A DNA stretch of 64,000 bases from Silurus meridionalis (Eukaryota; Chordata; Actinopteri; Siluriformes; Siluridae). The notes under the pieces were generated by a model. The model searched no databases and was not told the DNA's origin. It saw nothing but the letters and a program-made list of their open reading frames with translations. Below are positions 48,425-61,176 of this stretch, piece by piece (the first letter of the stretch is position 1; every line of letters begins with the position of its first letter). A program made the position numbers and the translations under genes. The DNA lies in the NCBI RefSeq assembly GCF_014805685.1, contig NC_060887.1:36167963-36231962 (forward strand). The letters are read 5' to 3'.

Positions 48425-48665
48425 ATCTCTGGTGCCTTTTAACCTTTCTTTCTAATGTCATCTCAGGGAGTTTTCATTGCCACAGGTGGCACTAGCTCAC
48501 TCATTAGGGATAAGTGTACAATTATAAGAAACACAATGATACATTCAATTATCACCATATTATCTCTGTGAAACAGCTTTGAGACTTTGATAAAAGTGCT
48601 ATAGAAATAAAAATGGTTTGAATTGAATTGAATTGAATTGAATTGAATTGAATTGAATTGAATTG
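48425..48665 (+). mobile_element. Interspersed repeat family D, copy 7, with (GAATT)n tail
   Basis: ATGTCATCTCAGGGAGTTTT, CTCACTCATTAGGGATAAG, GTGAAACAGCTTTGAGAC and GTGCTATAGAAATAAAAATG, then a GAATT tandem of about 45 bp. Confidence 0.7.
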
Positions 48666-49701
48666 ATGGGGTAGATTGTGATTGTGGACTAGTGGGTTTG
48701 CATAAAACATAATCCTCTTTTTATTGAAGAGTAATTATTTGTTTATCCTGGCTGTAATACACTGCTTTTTCTGATAAGCTGGTAACAAATAGTACAGTAA
48801 TAAACATGATTTTAAACAGTAATAAACATGACTAATATAATATTTTTCCAGGCTGCAATAAACTATAAGGCTGTTGGTGAGAAGAAATTTACTGTAAGTA
48901 GCCTTAAGGTATAATAACTCGTTTTTGCTCTGTTTCACCCTTCGTGTATGAATCTGTCAAAGGAGCAATGACCTGCCTTATTAAAGCGCACAAAACGCAT
49001 TTCAGGTTTAGATTTCTTGAGTGTGTTTACATGCAGAAAGTATATAATTGAGACTAGCAGAAATGTTCAAACTGCACTGCTCATTACTGTGCAAGACAAA
49101 CCAGACTTAAGTTCAAGGTCAAGTACACAAGAAATGCTTAGTTAGTATAGAGTTTAGTGTTGTCTGACGTCTAGCTGAACTCTGAATAGACATTGTGCTG
49201 TATTTTGGATTCTTTTTTCACAGCTGATCTGTTACATCACATCTATAAACAGGGTCTGTTCATTTCTTTTCTGTGTCTGTAACCTCTGTGTTCATTATCA
49301 CGCCCCATTTGGTGTTTTGCAGGCATGTATGAGGACATCGCTGCTGAACAATGAACCTAGTTTGTTCTCCAGAACATTTGTTAATAGGATCGCTTCATTT
49401 CAGTGCATACGAACAGCTGGCCTTAATTAATAACCAAGGACAACAAATAAGGCTTTTAGGGCTCTTCTGTTTGAAAGATAATTTCAGGTCTTTACACTGT
49501 GTGCTTGCAGGTCCTAGCAGGTTGAGATGAGCATTAGCAAGTTCATTGTACTCCAGCTGTTAAAGCAGTTAAAGCACCAAAATGTGTTTTCTGATTAAAT
49601 TTGAAATCGCTCCATTGGAAAACATAATTAGTATCAGAAGCACATGGTGTCTCTCCTTACACCTTATCATGTGTAGTTATACAAATTAAACTGCAGACTT
49701 A
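48666..49701. other. Stretch without gene
   Basis: Non-repetitive sequence. 48960-49500 is relatively complex. No exon supported. Confidence 0.45.
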
Positions 49702-51280
<1,579 letters not shown>

Positions 51281-51282
51281 TA

Positions 51283-51829
51283 CATATTTCTTACACTTCT
51301 CTGGGGTTAATCTGTCTTTATGAGGTTTGCAGGTTTTGTGGAAAGGTGAAAAGGAAGCGAACATAAAAGTGCTCCTGCCATCCAGATTTATGCAAGAACG
51401 GGAAGTCATTTGTGCTGAAGTGAATAACATTCACATGATCATATGATCGATTAAGGGCTTTGGCAGCAGATGCAATTTGCATGCCTGATAGAACAAACTC
51501 TCAGAAGGAAGGCTTTGCTCTTTGCGAATTCGTCTATGCTCTTCACTTCCCCCGGAGGTACTTTCAAACAATATCCCAGAAACAGTTATAGAAATAAAAA
51601 TGGGTATTTTCATTGCTGGCTGATGGGACAAGGTGGTTTGATACAGCTTTTCAGGTTCAATAAGATGTGTGCATCTGATGCCTCATTTATTGATCTGGAT
51701 TTCCAGGTTGGATAAATTTTCTGGGTTCTTATATATTTTTTATTTAATTCTTTTATAGTACATCTGTCTTGGATTATTGCAGGTTAACTTATTCAAGATT
51801 TTGACTATAGTGCAACATTTGACAGTATA
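51283..51829. other. Possible conserved non-coding sequence
   Basis: Complex sequence with an octamer-like block ATGCAATTTGCATGCC near 51470, flanked by GCAGATGC. No repeat hallmark or exon. Inference only. Confidence 0.25.
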
Positions 51830-52330
51830 TGGTTTAATGCCGATTCCCTGTTTTTATGCAGATTCCCTGATTTAATATAGAATCCTTGATTTGTTATTAA
51901 TATTTCATGGTTTGGCTAGGATTTTGTGATTGGATGAAGTTAAGCTTTGTACAGATTTCATGGTTTTGTTCAGATCTTTTGGTTTTGACTAAATGCTTCA
52001 TAGTTCGGTGAATATTTTCTGGTTTGATGCTGATTTTCATATTTTACATGAAATTCATTAATTGGTGCAGATTTCTTTAACTGGCATAAAATTCCTCACT
52101 TGGTGCTGAGTTTTGTATTAAGCATGTAATTATTTATTTAACACAATGCTTGTCATTTGGCTAATATTTCCTGATTAGGTGCAGAGTTCCTTATTTGGTA
52201 GAGAATCCCTGGTTTAGTGCAGCTTTCTTTCATTGGCATATAATTCTGGTCAGTGCATGTATTCTTGGTTTACTGGATAATTTGTCCTTTTGTTTAGAAA
52301 CAGTTGCATATTTTAGCTGGATTGCAACTT
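51830..52330. repeat. Degenerate ~22-bp tandem repeat
   Basis: Around 20 imperfect units of the type GATTCCCTGATTTGGTGCA occur in head-to-tail order: GATTCCCTGTTTTTATGCA, GATTCCCTGATTTAATATA, GAATCCTTGATTTG and further GATTT or TTCCT variants. No coding signal. Confidence 0.6.
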
Positions 52331-53253
52331 TTAAGAGACTTTGATACTACATATAATGCAAGACAGCAATTTATAAAAACAAGTATTTCTCAGAACCTGT
52401 CTAATGCATTATCAATGCATTATAACATGTTATGAATAAATTTTTAGTTCAGTGGGGTTTTTTTAACTTCCTTTATTAATTTGGCCTTGAACATTTATTG
52501 ATGTTTTGGATGAGTCTGTTTTGCTGAGACCTTTTCATGAGAGACTGAAAAATGTCTTTGGATTGCTGTCCTTCACACATTGTCACATCTTGTAAGACAT
52601 TTTTCTTTTCTCCTCGATCCAAATCTTCACGAGCCGCTATTTTTCACTCAAATGTCTTTCATTTGCACCACTGTCTGTTCCACTCAGCCATTATGCTTTA
52701 CAGATAGAGGAAGGCAAGGCTGCTCAGGACATGATGTCTTTTCAGACCAGTGAATGTTTCCGGAGTATCAGACGACAGTTTGCATCATCAATTCCATTAT
52801 TATCTCTATCTCATTCATACTAATCTGCTAAGAGCCAATGTGGTGTTAAAATTATTAATGATCTATTACTGAAGGATGAATTACTAGTGCTGTAATAGCT
52901 TTGGCCTTTAGTCTCCGTTTGTCTGTTTCATTCGTGTCCACTAGATGGTGATGATTATCTTTGATATTTTGCTTTCAGGCAGCATGTTGATTTTTTTTAA
53001 TGAATATAATTTCTATCAAACTTTCACAGAAAACAAGTTCTAACTTGTTGGATCAGTTTAACACTAATGCAGATTTTCCAGCTAATTTTCAGCTAAAACA
53101 AAATGGCTGCATTGAGATTTTTCATACTCACACAGGTATAAAAACTAAAACAATTAAATGGATATTAATAATCTATTATACATTTTTGAAAATAATTTAG
53201 AGGTTTATAGTCAAAAGCATTGGTTAAGTCACATCACAGAAATGTAGATCTAA
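52331..53253. other. Stretch without gene; complex sequence
   Basis: 52490-52730 is complex, non-repetitive sequence that could be conserved non-coding DNA. The remainder is AT-rich. No exon supported. Confidence 0.4.
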
Positions 53254-53350
53254 ACAGTGCCTGTCTAAAGTTTAAAAAAGTTTGTAGAGATTCATGCATG
53301 TTTCTATTGTTTATATGCAATAGACTAGTTACTTGATTCTTATTTATTAC

Positions 53351-53352
<2 letters not shown>

Positions 53353-53401
<49 letters not shown>
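53353..53401. repeat. (AT)n microsatellite within family G
   Basis: About 24 AT units. Confidence 0.95.
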
Positions 53402-53402
<1 letters not shown>

Positions 53403-53718
53403 TTATTTTTATTGAAAAATCCTCCCTTAGCATGAATAACACACACTTTATACACTATTGTCATCCAGGCAGTTTTTACTTTAACATTCAGCTGAAATAC
53501 AATTCCTCTTTAAAAACTTGTCAAAGTTGTTCTTTGCTATTTGGATATCGCCTTGTGATCCAGTTCATCCCAGACCAGTTCAATAGGATTTAGGTGCGTT
53601 GGCTGGGCAGGCTATTCTATGATAGATAACACTCCAGCCAAATGTTTGCTCTCTAAATAATGTTTACAGAGCTTGGAGTGGTAGCCATGATGATTCCGTA
53701 TTCCTTTTAATATTTATT

Positions 53719-53870
53719 TAAGAAGTGTAGCTCACTGGTTAAGACATTGAAATTCTGTTTAGAAGGTCATGAGTTAAAATGTCAGCACCACTAAGCTGCC
53801 ACTGGTGGGCTCTTGAGCAAGGCTTTTAACCATCAACAGCTCATGTCTGCCAAATAATGTAGACGCAACC
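53719..53870 (+). mobile_element. tRNA-derived SINE nested in family G
   Basis: AAGTGTAGCTCACTGGTTAA head, ACCACTAAGCTGCCACTGGT, TCTTGAGCAAGGCTTTTAAC and degraded tail CATGTCTGCCAAATAATG. Confidence 0.7.
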
Positions 53871-53994
53871 TACATGCATATAATGAGTTTTTAATTTAAT
53901 TAAATCACCTTTTTTTCATATAAATAGAAACATGCACATATCTTTCAAAAACAATACAAGTCTAGGTGTTTTCAAACTTTTGACAAGCGGTGTT

Positions 53995-55970
53995 TTAATT
54001 TAATATCAAAATCCTTGGTTCTGAAATTTCCAATTTGGTTCTACTTTTAGATGGACACAAAAATATGACTTATGAAAATTTATATATAGATGTATTTATT
54101 TATTAACATTTTTTTAATTTACTGACTCACTTTAAAGTTTGCAACTCCCAATTTCTCTCAGATTTCCAAGTGATGAACAAATTGACTCCAAAGTTTACAA
54201 TTTAACCCAGCTGTCAAAGTTTCACTTAACTTGTTGCAGACAGCAAAGCTTACAACTCAAAACTAGACCAGAATTGCAAGCTTGTGATTAACAATTGAAG
54301 TTTTATTTTCTTAAATATAATGGTGCAAAAAAACAACAAAAAAAAACATTAAAATACCTTTTTTGCGCAGTCACCTTTAAGATTCAACTGTAGCATAAAT
54401 ACATTAGATTTTATATACAACTATAGTGTGGCAAGGTGGTTTGAGAGGAGTGACTCCACCCTGAAGAGGAGTTTAATATAGCAAACTGACTACACCACCC
54501 CTTTTATTTTTTAAGAAAAGGAAAATAACTACCAAATAAAAATAGGGCACACAGGTTCCATTACGATGCAAAAAAAAAAAATCTTACATTAGCAAGTAAA
54601 TCATTCTAGTTGCTGCAAAAAAAAAAAAAGAGATGCCTTAACAAGTTACGAATGGCTCTGCATCCTAGTATACACACAAACACAAAAAGGAAAATATCTA
54701 AAGTGGCTGAAACAACAAGACAGCATCGTCGTCTTAAGAGTGTTATGCAGGCAGCGATTGCCCCACTAAAAACAAAACTCAGTTAGCTTATATAAAGCTA
54801 ATGTTAAATATTTAACAATACCTACCAGGGAGCCATCACTGAAACAGGCCATATGGTTGCTCATGCCACAATTCACCACAGCTTAATGAAATGAAAGGCA
54901 TTAAAAAAGCTGTAACAAATTAAACACTAGTTACCATAACCAGCACAGCACTAATGCTAACCAGTAGTCAACCTTAACCTACCAGTGTTGATAGCACCCC
55001 GTGCACCACCATGAAGCCTCAACATGCTCTTCCAACTACAACAAATCAATCGAATTTACTAATGTGCATAAACGCACTAAAACATTAGCCACAGCGCTGA
55101 TACTCAACTTTGAATGGAAGCATGCATGCACCAAAGGGGCAGGGCTAGCAATGGCACAACTTAAGAAACACAATTACAGTCTTTAAATAGACCCTGATCA
55201 GACAAGTTTAGGCTGCCTCCAAATACGTGGGAGGAACCTTTCTCACCCTGCCTGACAGTCTAGTGATATAAACCTAGTGATCAATCATATCAAATGCTGA
55301 ACATGTATATTGGCTCCTGATGCACAATTAATTAAAGCACATTGAGGGGCCTGGTGTTTTCTGCCCTCTGACACAGTTCCTTTGGCAAAAGCATGCCTCT
55401 GTTCCTATGGTAACAAAGCCTGACTGGATGGAGGTCATCAAGGTCATGGAGTGTAGCTGTTTGTCCATCCAGATCAGGTGGAGAAAATCCACATCAGCAA
55501 ACAAAACTCAGAAAATGAATGATTATTTATGTCTGTGTGGGATTACAGGGAGATATAGATGAAAATAAATACAAAGCATTCAGACAAAGGATACAAATGA
55601 GAAATGTTGAACTAATAAGCACATTAGTGAATAGACTGTTAAATTTAACAGAAATTTAACAAATCATACAGAATTTTAAGCATAATTAGTATAAAATTGC
55701 ATATCTAAGGGTATTATACAATGTTTTAAAAAAAAAGGATAACTAGACATTCCTGTTTCTCTGTCATATGCTATTTGAAAACTAGAAATATATTTCATGT
55801 CAATTTATCCCTAAAGCACTTTGTCACAAAATTGCACTATAAAAACACTTTAATTGCAAACAAAAACACTTGGCAGAAACATTTGGATGAAAATTTTGAA
55901 GTCACAATAAAATTTGCATAGATGTAATTGAAACAAGACTAAGCTATGGTACTATCTATGGTAGTATAGA
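53995..55970. other. Long stretch without gene
   Basis: Mostly AT-rich with A runs near 54570 and 54615. 55330-55500 is complex and contains an X-box-like GTTCCTATGGTAAC at 55401-55414. No coding exon or transposon end recognised. Confidence 0.4.
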
Positions 55971-56667
55971 TACACTCTATGGATGGAGGAAAGTTTCACA
56001 TGACCATAAGATTCACATGTGCTTTCTGAACATCCTATTTCAATTTAGTCCCCATTTGATAAAAATCTCCACTCTTCTGGGAAGGGTGTTGCTCAGTGGT
56101 TACGACATTGGACTCTGGATTAGAAGGTAATAGGTTCAAATCCCAGCATCTCCAAGCTGTTACTGCTGGGCCCTTGAGCAAGGCCTTAATCCTCATCTGG
56201 TGAGTTGTAAATTGCTTGTTATTGTTCGAGTCTGCTAAATGCTATAAATGTTCTGGGAAAATGTTGAACTAAATTTTAGAGTATGTTTGTGGAAAATTGT
56301 GCTCATTCAGCTTCAAAGGTTTTAGTAAATTCAGGTACTGATGTAGGTGAGGAAGGGAGACCTGGGGTGCAGTCAGCATTCTAATTAATTTCAAAGGCAA
56401 TTAGTAGGGTTGATGTCATTGCTTTTTTTAGCAGGCCACACACGATCTTCCACTCCAACCCATTTAAATCATATCTTCATGGAGCTGGCTTTGTGCACAG
56501 GGTCAATCTGGTACAGGGTTGGGCATCCTAGTTCAATTAAAGAGACAGGGTTATGTGACAACATACAAAAAAATAATATATCCTATAAAATTCTGTACCT
56601 TAAAATTTTGATAACAGTTTAAGAAAGAACCAGTCAGGTGTTCCAATACTTTTGTCCATATAGTGTA
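55971..56667 (-). mobile_element. MITE family A copy 4, both termini, with nested SINE
   Basis: Left TACACTCTATGGATGG and right CAATACTTTTGTCCATATAG to TGTA; the right end reversed is TACACTATATGGACAAAAGT. Body in reverse matches the family. A SINE is inserted at 56084-56250 with a 9-bp duplication. Confidence 0.75.
56084..56250 (+). mobile_element. tRNA-derived SINE nested in MITE A
   Basis: GGTGTTGCTCAGTGGTTACG head, GGTTCAAATCCC B box, CTGCTGGGCCCTTGAGCAAG body and tail GAGTCTGCTAAATGCTATAA. Flanked by TTCTGGGAA at 56075-56083 and 56251-56259. Confidence 0.85.
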
Positions 56668-56753
56668 CTACTACTTATCCAGGTATGGAGTCACACCGAT
56701 ATTTCCATATCAGGACTCAATGAAGACATAGTCTCTTCTTTCTGAAATACATA

Positions 56754-56755
56754 CA

Positions 56756-56810
<55 letters not shown>
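56754..56810. repeat. (AAAT)n microsatellite
   Basis: About 14 tetranucleotide units. Confidence 0.95.
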
Positions 56811-56819
56811 CATGGAAAC

Positions 56820-57289
56820 TGCTATTTAAAAAGTCAAAAAACATTTGCAGTGCCACACCAGACTTACTGCAACTTGTTGCTCAAAGTACCAAAATAATCC
56901 ACAATGACAACAGCTAATCACAGGGAATTGTTTGGAAAAGGTAAATCTACCAATTTGATCTTAAAGTGTTCTCTGAAATTAAGTTAGAGCATTTTAGCTA
57001 GCAGACTAGATTAAGCATTTACTGGAAATCGTCTCAAATAATATGGTTAGTTCAGGTTAAATACCTGGCTAAAGTTAAAAGTAGAGATTTTTTTTAACAA
57101 CATACTACTAAATCAGTTAGTTTACATTAAAATTACTGTACCTTGTGTCTTGTTGCTGTGCTCATTCTTGCCATGGTGTATGAACTTCGGCTTCCACAAC
57201 CTCACTTAAGAAGCAGAGTTTGGCCAGGTTCTAAGCCAGGTTTATGCCTCCTACACAGCTGTTTCTGTTTCAGTTAATGATTGTGTTTT
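56820..57289. other. Stretch without gene
   Basis: Ordinary AT-rich sequence; the left part of the following MITE may begin here. Confidence 0.4.
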
Positions 57290-57582
57290 AACCTACATAT
57301 GAAATTGATGATCATTAGCACCTGCTTGGTATAATTGGTTAATCATGCACATGATTCTGATCCTACAAAATCCCTAAATTTGTACAAGTGTACAGAGTGT
57401 GCAAAAGTAGGAATTGAAAGCCAAGTCAGACCAAAATTTTTTTTTTTATTTCTCTTCTGTTTTTTACTTTCTATTTTGTTAATTTTTTAAATAAAATAAA
57501 TTATTAATTAAAAAAAAAAAAACATTTTCACCCAACAGCATTATTTCACTAGTGCCTAAAACCTTTGCACAGTATTGTATGT
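57290..57582 (+). mobile_element. MITE family H, 3' part
   Basis: CACCTGCTTGGTATAATTGG, TAATCATGCACATGATTCTG, ATCCTACAAAATCCCTAAAT and the end TGCCTAAAACCTTTGCACAG followed by TATTGTA are recognisable as a common fish DNA transposon repeat. The 5' terminus was not found. Confidence 0.6.
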
Positions 57583-57831
57583 ACTTAAAATACATCTACA
57601 TTCTATAAATGGAAACAACAATGTAATTAAAAGTCCATTTATGAAACTAAAACATCCCCACCAGGAGCTACTCCAATTTATAAATATGGAATTAGCATCA
57701 TACCCACCCTTCCATATGTGGACATCATGACACATTTCAATCTATGGAAGATAAACACCTCCACCCACAGATGCTCATGCTGCATATCCATATGCATATG
57801 GATGCTGCATATACTCTATGTATATGCACAA

Positions 57832-59236
57832 ACCAGTGCACTCTTAGTGCTGGTCCCAAGCCCAGATAAATGCAGATTGCATTAGGAAGGGCATCCAGCG
57901 AGGAATAAGGAATAAGAATTTCATACCAGATCGGTCGAGGCCCGGGTTACCAACGACTGCCACAGGTATTGTTAGCCAACGGCGTACCCGTGGAAATTGG
58001 GCTACTGTTGGCCGAAGGAGACAGAGACAGCAAGAAAAGGAGAAGTGTAGAAGAGTGGAGGTTCGGGTTGGTACTTTTTAAATGTGGGTACTATGACTGG
58101 TAAAGGCTCTCCCTTCAGGTAGCTGATATGATGGAGAGGAGAAAGGTAGACAAGTTTTGTGTTCAGGAGACCAGGTGGAAAGGGAGTAAGACCAGGAATA
58201 TTGGAGGTGGGTTTAAACTGTTCTACAATGGTGTGAATGGAAAGAGAAATGGTGTATGGGTGATTCTGAAGGAAGAGTACAGTAAGAGTGTAGTGGAGGT
58301 GAAGGACATGTATGAGGACAGTGTGACAGCAGTGAAGTGTGCAGTAGGAACGACAGACTGGTTCAAGGTGGAGTTTGGACTGCATCAAGGATTGGCCCTG
58401 AGCCCTTTCCTGTTTGCAGTGGTGATGGACAGGTTGACAGACGAGGTCAGACAAGAGTCTCCCTGGACTATGATGTTTGCGGATGATATTGTGATTTGTG
58501 GTGAGAGTAGGGAACAGGTTGAGAAGACCCTGGAGAGGTGGAGGTACACTCTGGAGAAAAGGGGAATGAAAGTCAGTAGGAGCAAGACAGAGTACATGTG
58601 TGTAAATGAGAGGGAGGGAATTTGAGTGGTGCAGTTGCAGGGAGAAGAGGTGGAGAAGGTAGAGGAGTTCCGGTACCTGGGATCAACAATGCAAAGTAAT
58701 GGAGAGTGTTTTAGAGAAGTGAAGAAAACATGCAGGCAGGGTGCAGTGGGTGGAGAAGAGTGATACCAGGAGTGATTTGTGATAGAAGGGTATCTGCAAG
58801 AGTGTAAGGGAAAGTTTGGTGAGACCTGCAATGTTTAGAGACAGTGGCATTGAGTAAAAGACAGGAGGTGGAGCTGGAGGAAGCATAGTTAAAGATGTTA
58901 AGGTTTTCGTTGGGAGTGACGAGGATGGATTAAAAATTTATTTATTAGAACAACATCACGTAGGACGTTTTGGAGACAAGGTGAGGGAGGTGTGATTGAG
59001 ATGGTTTGGACATGTGCAGAGGAGGGACATGGGGTATATCGGTAGGAGAATGCTGAGGATGGAGCCACCAAGAAGGAAGAAAAGAGGAAGGCCAAGGAGG
59101 AAGTTTATGGATGTGGTGAAAGAAGACATATAGGTAGTTGGTGTGAAAGAGGCAGATGTAGAGAAAATGGGGTTATGGAGACGGATGATCCGCTGTGGTG
59201 ACCCCTAATAGGAGAAGCCAAAGGAAGAAGAAGAAG
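57832..59236 (+). mobile_element. RTE-clade LINE relic with internal deletion
   Basis: From a 5' block AGTGCACTCTTAGTGCTGGT (57846) to GAGAAGCCAAAGGAAGAAG (59211). It contains endonuclease and reverse-transcriptase sequence and ends in a GAAGAA tail after GGTGACCCCTAATAGGAG. A full element is several kb, so the middle is lost. An Expander-like RTE origin is likely but not proven. The 3' end is also found at 16072 and in the SINE at 30656. Confidence 0.75.
58128..59220 (+). pseudogene. RTE LINE ORF relic: endonuclease fused to reverse transcriptase
   Basis: The open frame 58128-58625 encodes 165 residues. Residues 1-59 hold an AP-endonuclease-like segment (FCVQETRWKG at 10-19, then NGVWVILKEE at 41-50). 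From 60 on is reverse transcriptase (GLHQGLALSPFLFAVVMDRL at 84-103, FADD at 117-120, RSKTEYMC at 151-158). A deletion removes the sequence between them. A stop at 58623-58625 is followed by in-frame VVQLQGEEVEKVEEFRYLGS. Frame breaks follow near 58720. Past it, KVREV-like and WFGHVQRRD-like residues are readable around 58975-59030. Non-functional. Confidence 0.75.
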
Positions 59237-59700
59237 GAGAGTATTTTTCTGTACATGGGAATAGCGCTCTCATTCTCATAGATTGGTATGATCATTATAG
59301 ATGCATTTCCATCAATGGAATTAAGACCCTCTGTCAAAATTACTTTCAGTTTCATATATAGAATTATATACAGATTGATAAATGAAGATGTAAAGCAAAA
59401 CAGCAAAACAACATGGCAGAGTATTCATATTATATCATTTATATCATATAACTACATACACAACCCTAAAACACAAAGGATTTAGCTAAGGATTGTTCTC
59501 CTTGCTGTAGGAATTTTGTATCCCAGTTTCCTTTTTGGACAATCCCTCATTTCCCAGCATGCTCACATTGGCTGCACAGCAGCATGAGTAACGTGTTTAG
59601 TCAGAATTTATGGCACTGAACCCTTGCAGTAGGAGCGTCTGGTGGAAACAACATGACATAATTCATGTAGCATCTTTTAAGGGGGATGTGGTCTGCATCA
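59237..59700. other. Stretch without recognisable feature
   Basis: Ordinary sequence; no exon. Confidence 0.5.
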
Positions 59701-59880
59701 AACATTTACGTTTAGATTCATGACATTTGACAGACAAACTTATCCAAAGCAGCTAAGCGGTTGAAGGTTAAGGGGTCTTGTTTAAGGGCCTAGCAGTGGC
59801 AGCTTGATGATGCTGGAATTTTTACTTGTGATCCAATCCTTCTGATCTCAAGTCCAATGCCTTAACCATTGACCACAACA
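59701..59880 (-). mobile_element. tRNA-derived SINE
   Basis: Reversed: GTGGTCAATGGTTAAGGC head, CAAGCTGCCACTGCTAGG body, and tail GGATAAGTTTGTCTGTCAAA then CATTTGACAG-type end. Confidence 0.75.
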
Positions 59881-59935
59881 ATCTTGTTGGAGGGGAACAA
59901 ATTTTATATCTATTGGTTCTATAGGGATAAAACTG

Positions 59936-60118
<183 letters not shown>

Positions 60119-60894
60119 TTTTATTTTGGAAAAAAACTTGTCTGTAAATTCTCACTTAACTTTAACAACGAACACGTTTCCCCGAAGATCTTAACATATG
60201 TTACATTTCTATCAATCATGTCTTCCTTACTGTGCTTTTTAAGCATTTTAAAGCTTTCTTAAAAAGAAAGTCCCAATATCACAAAACAAGCTGAGAAAAT
60301 GTTAATGGTCTGCTTATCAGAAACCCTTCACACTGTAATGTCATGTAGGTGACATTATGACCTTGGTGGGTCTCATCACCAAGACTGGTCATTCAACTCT
60401 ACTTCCTGAAAATACTGAGGAAAAGATGCACTTTATGTGGCGAGGGCACTCACTTCAGTCCTTAGCTCTGTGTTCTGTTATATTGTGTGATGTAGCTCTA
60501 TGTTGTTTAATGAAGCACTTGGTTTCTGGAGGAACATATCACTGTGTACTGTGTCAGCTATATATGGTAGAAATTACAGTAAAAGCTTCTTGAGGACATC
60601 AAAATAAATGAAAATTAAAATGAAATCTGTCAAAATTACATTTTCATAACTTGTATTGTATAACAAGGGGTTTTAATGGCATTAATATGCTGAACTTGCA
60701 TGTTTTTTTTAAATACCAAACACATTAGCCATTGTGTGGCCACAAAGTGCCTTATTTATTAACCATTAACACTGAATTCATATGTAAATTCAAAATAACA
60801 TCACTTTAATGTAATGTTCTGTTATTACTGCTTTAATTATGAATTAAAAGTCTTGGAAGAAAAACTTCAAAAACTCCAAAAACATAAACAGTTG
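60119..60894. other. Stretch without recognisable feature
   Basis: Ordinary AT-rich sequence; no exon. Confidence 0.5.
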
Positions 60895-61176
60895 CCTACA
60901 ATGGCTACAATTTCCATGAACACTTTTGTAATCAAGTATCCATCCTCAAAATTGTTAGAACTACAATGAATGACATTTGATGTCACCTAGATGAAGATTT
61001 AATGAAGGCTCCCTTTTGAGTCTGGTTCAACTCAATTATGATGTTGAAATGTATATTAACATATCTGTTTTAATTTCGGCTAATATGATAAATATCTACT
61101 TATTTCTGTTAATCGACTTTGTGAAATGCCCATTGTTACAAGTGCTACACAAAGAAAATTCAATTGAATTGAATTT
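60895..61176 (+). mobile_element. Interspersed repeat family D, copy 8 (diverged)
   Basis: CAATGGCTACAATTTCC, GTATCCATCCTCAAAATTG (diverged), GAATGACATTTGATGTCACC, AGTGCTACACAAAGAAAATT and a CAATTGAATTGAATT tail. Confidence 0.55.

Larger units (their letters stand above)
53254..53994 (+). mobile_element. Tc1-like MITE family G with nested SINE
   Basis: Left ACAGTGCCTGTCTAAAGTTT and right AAACTTTTGACAAGCGGTGT are roughly inverted, in the style of fish repeats with TGACTGGTACTGTA-type ends. An (AT)n tract and a SINE interrupt it. Internal CCAGTTCATCCCAGACCAGT and similar text has no coding frame. Confidence 0.55.
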
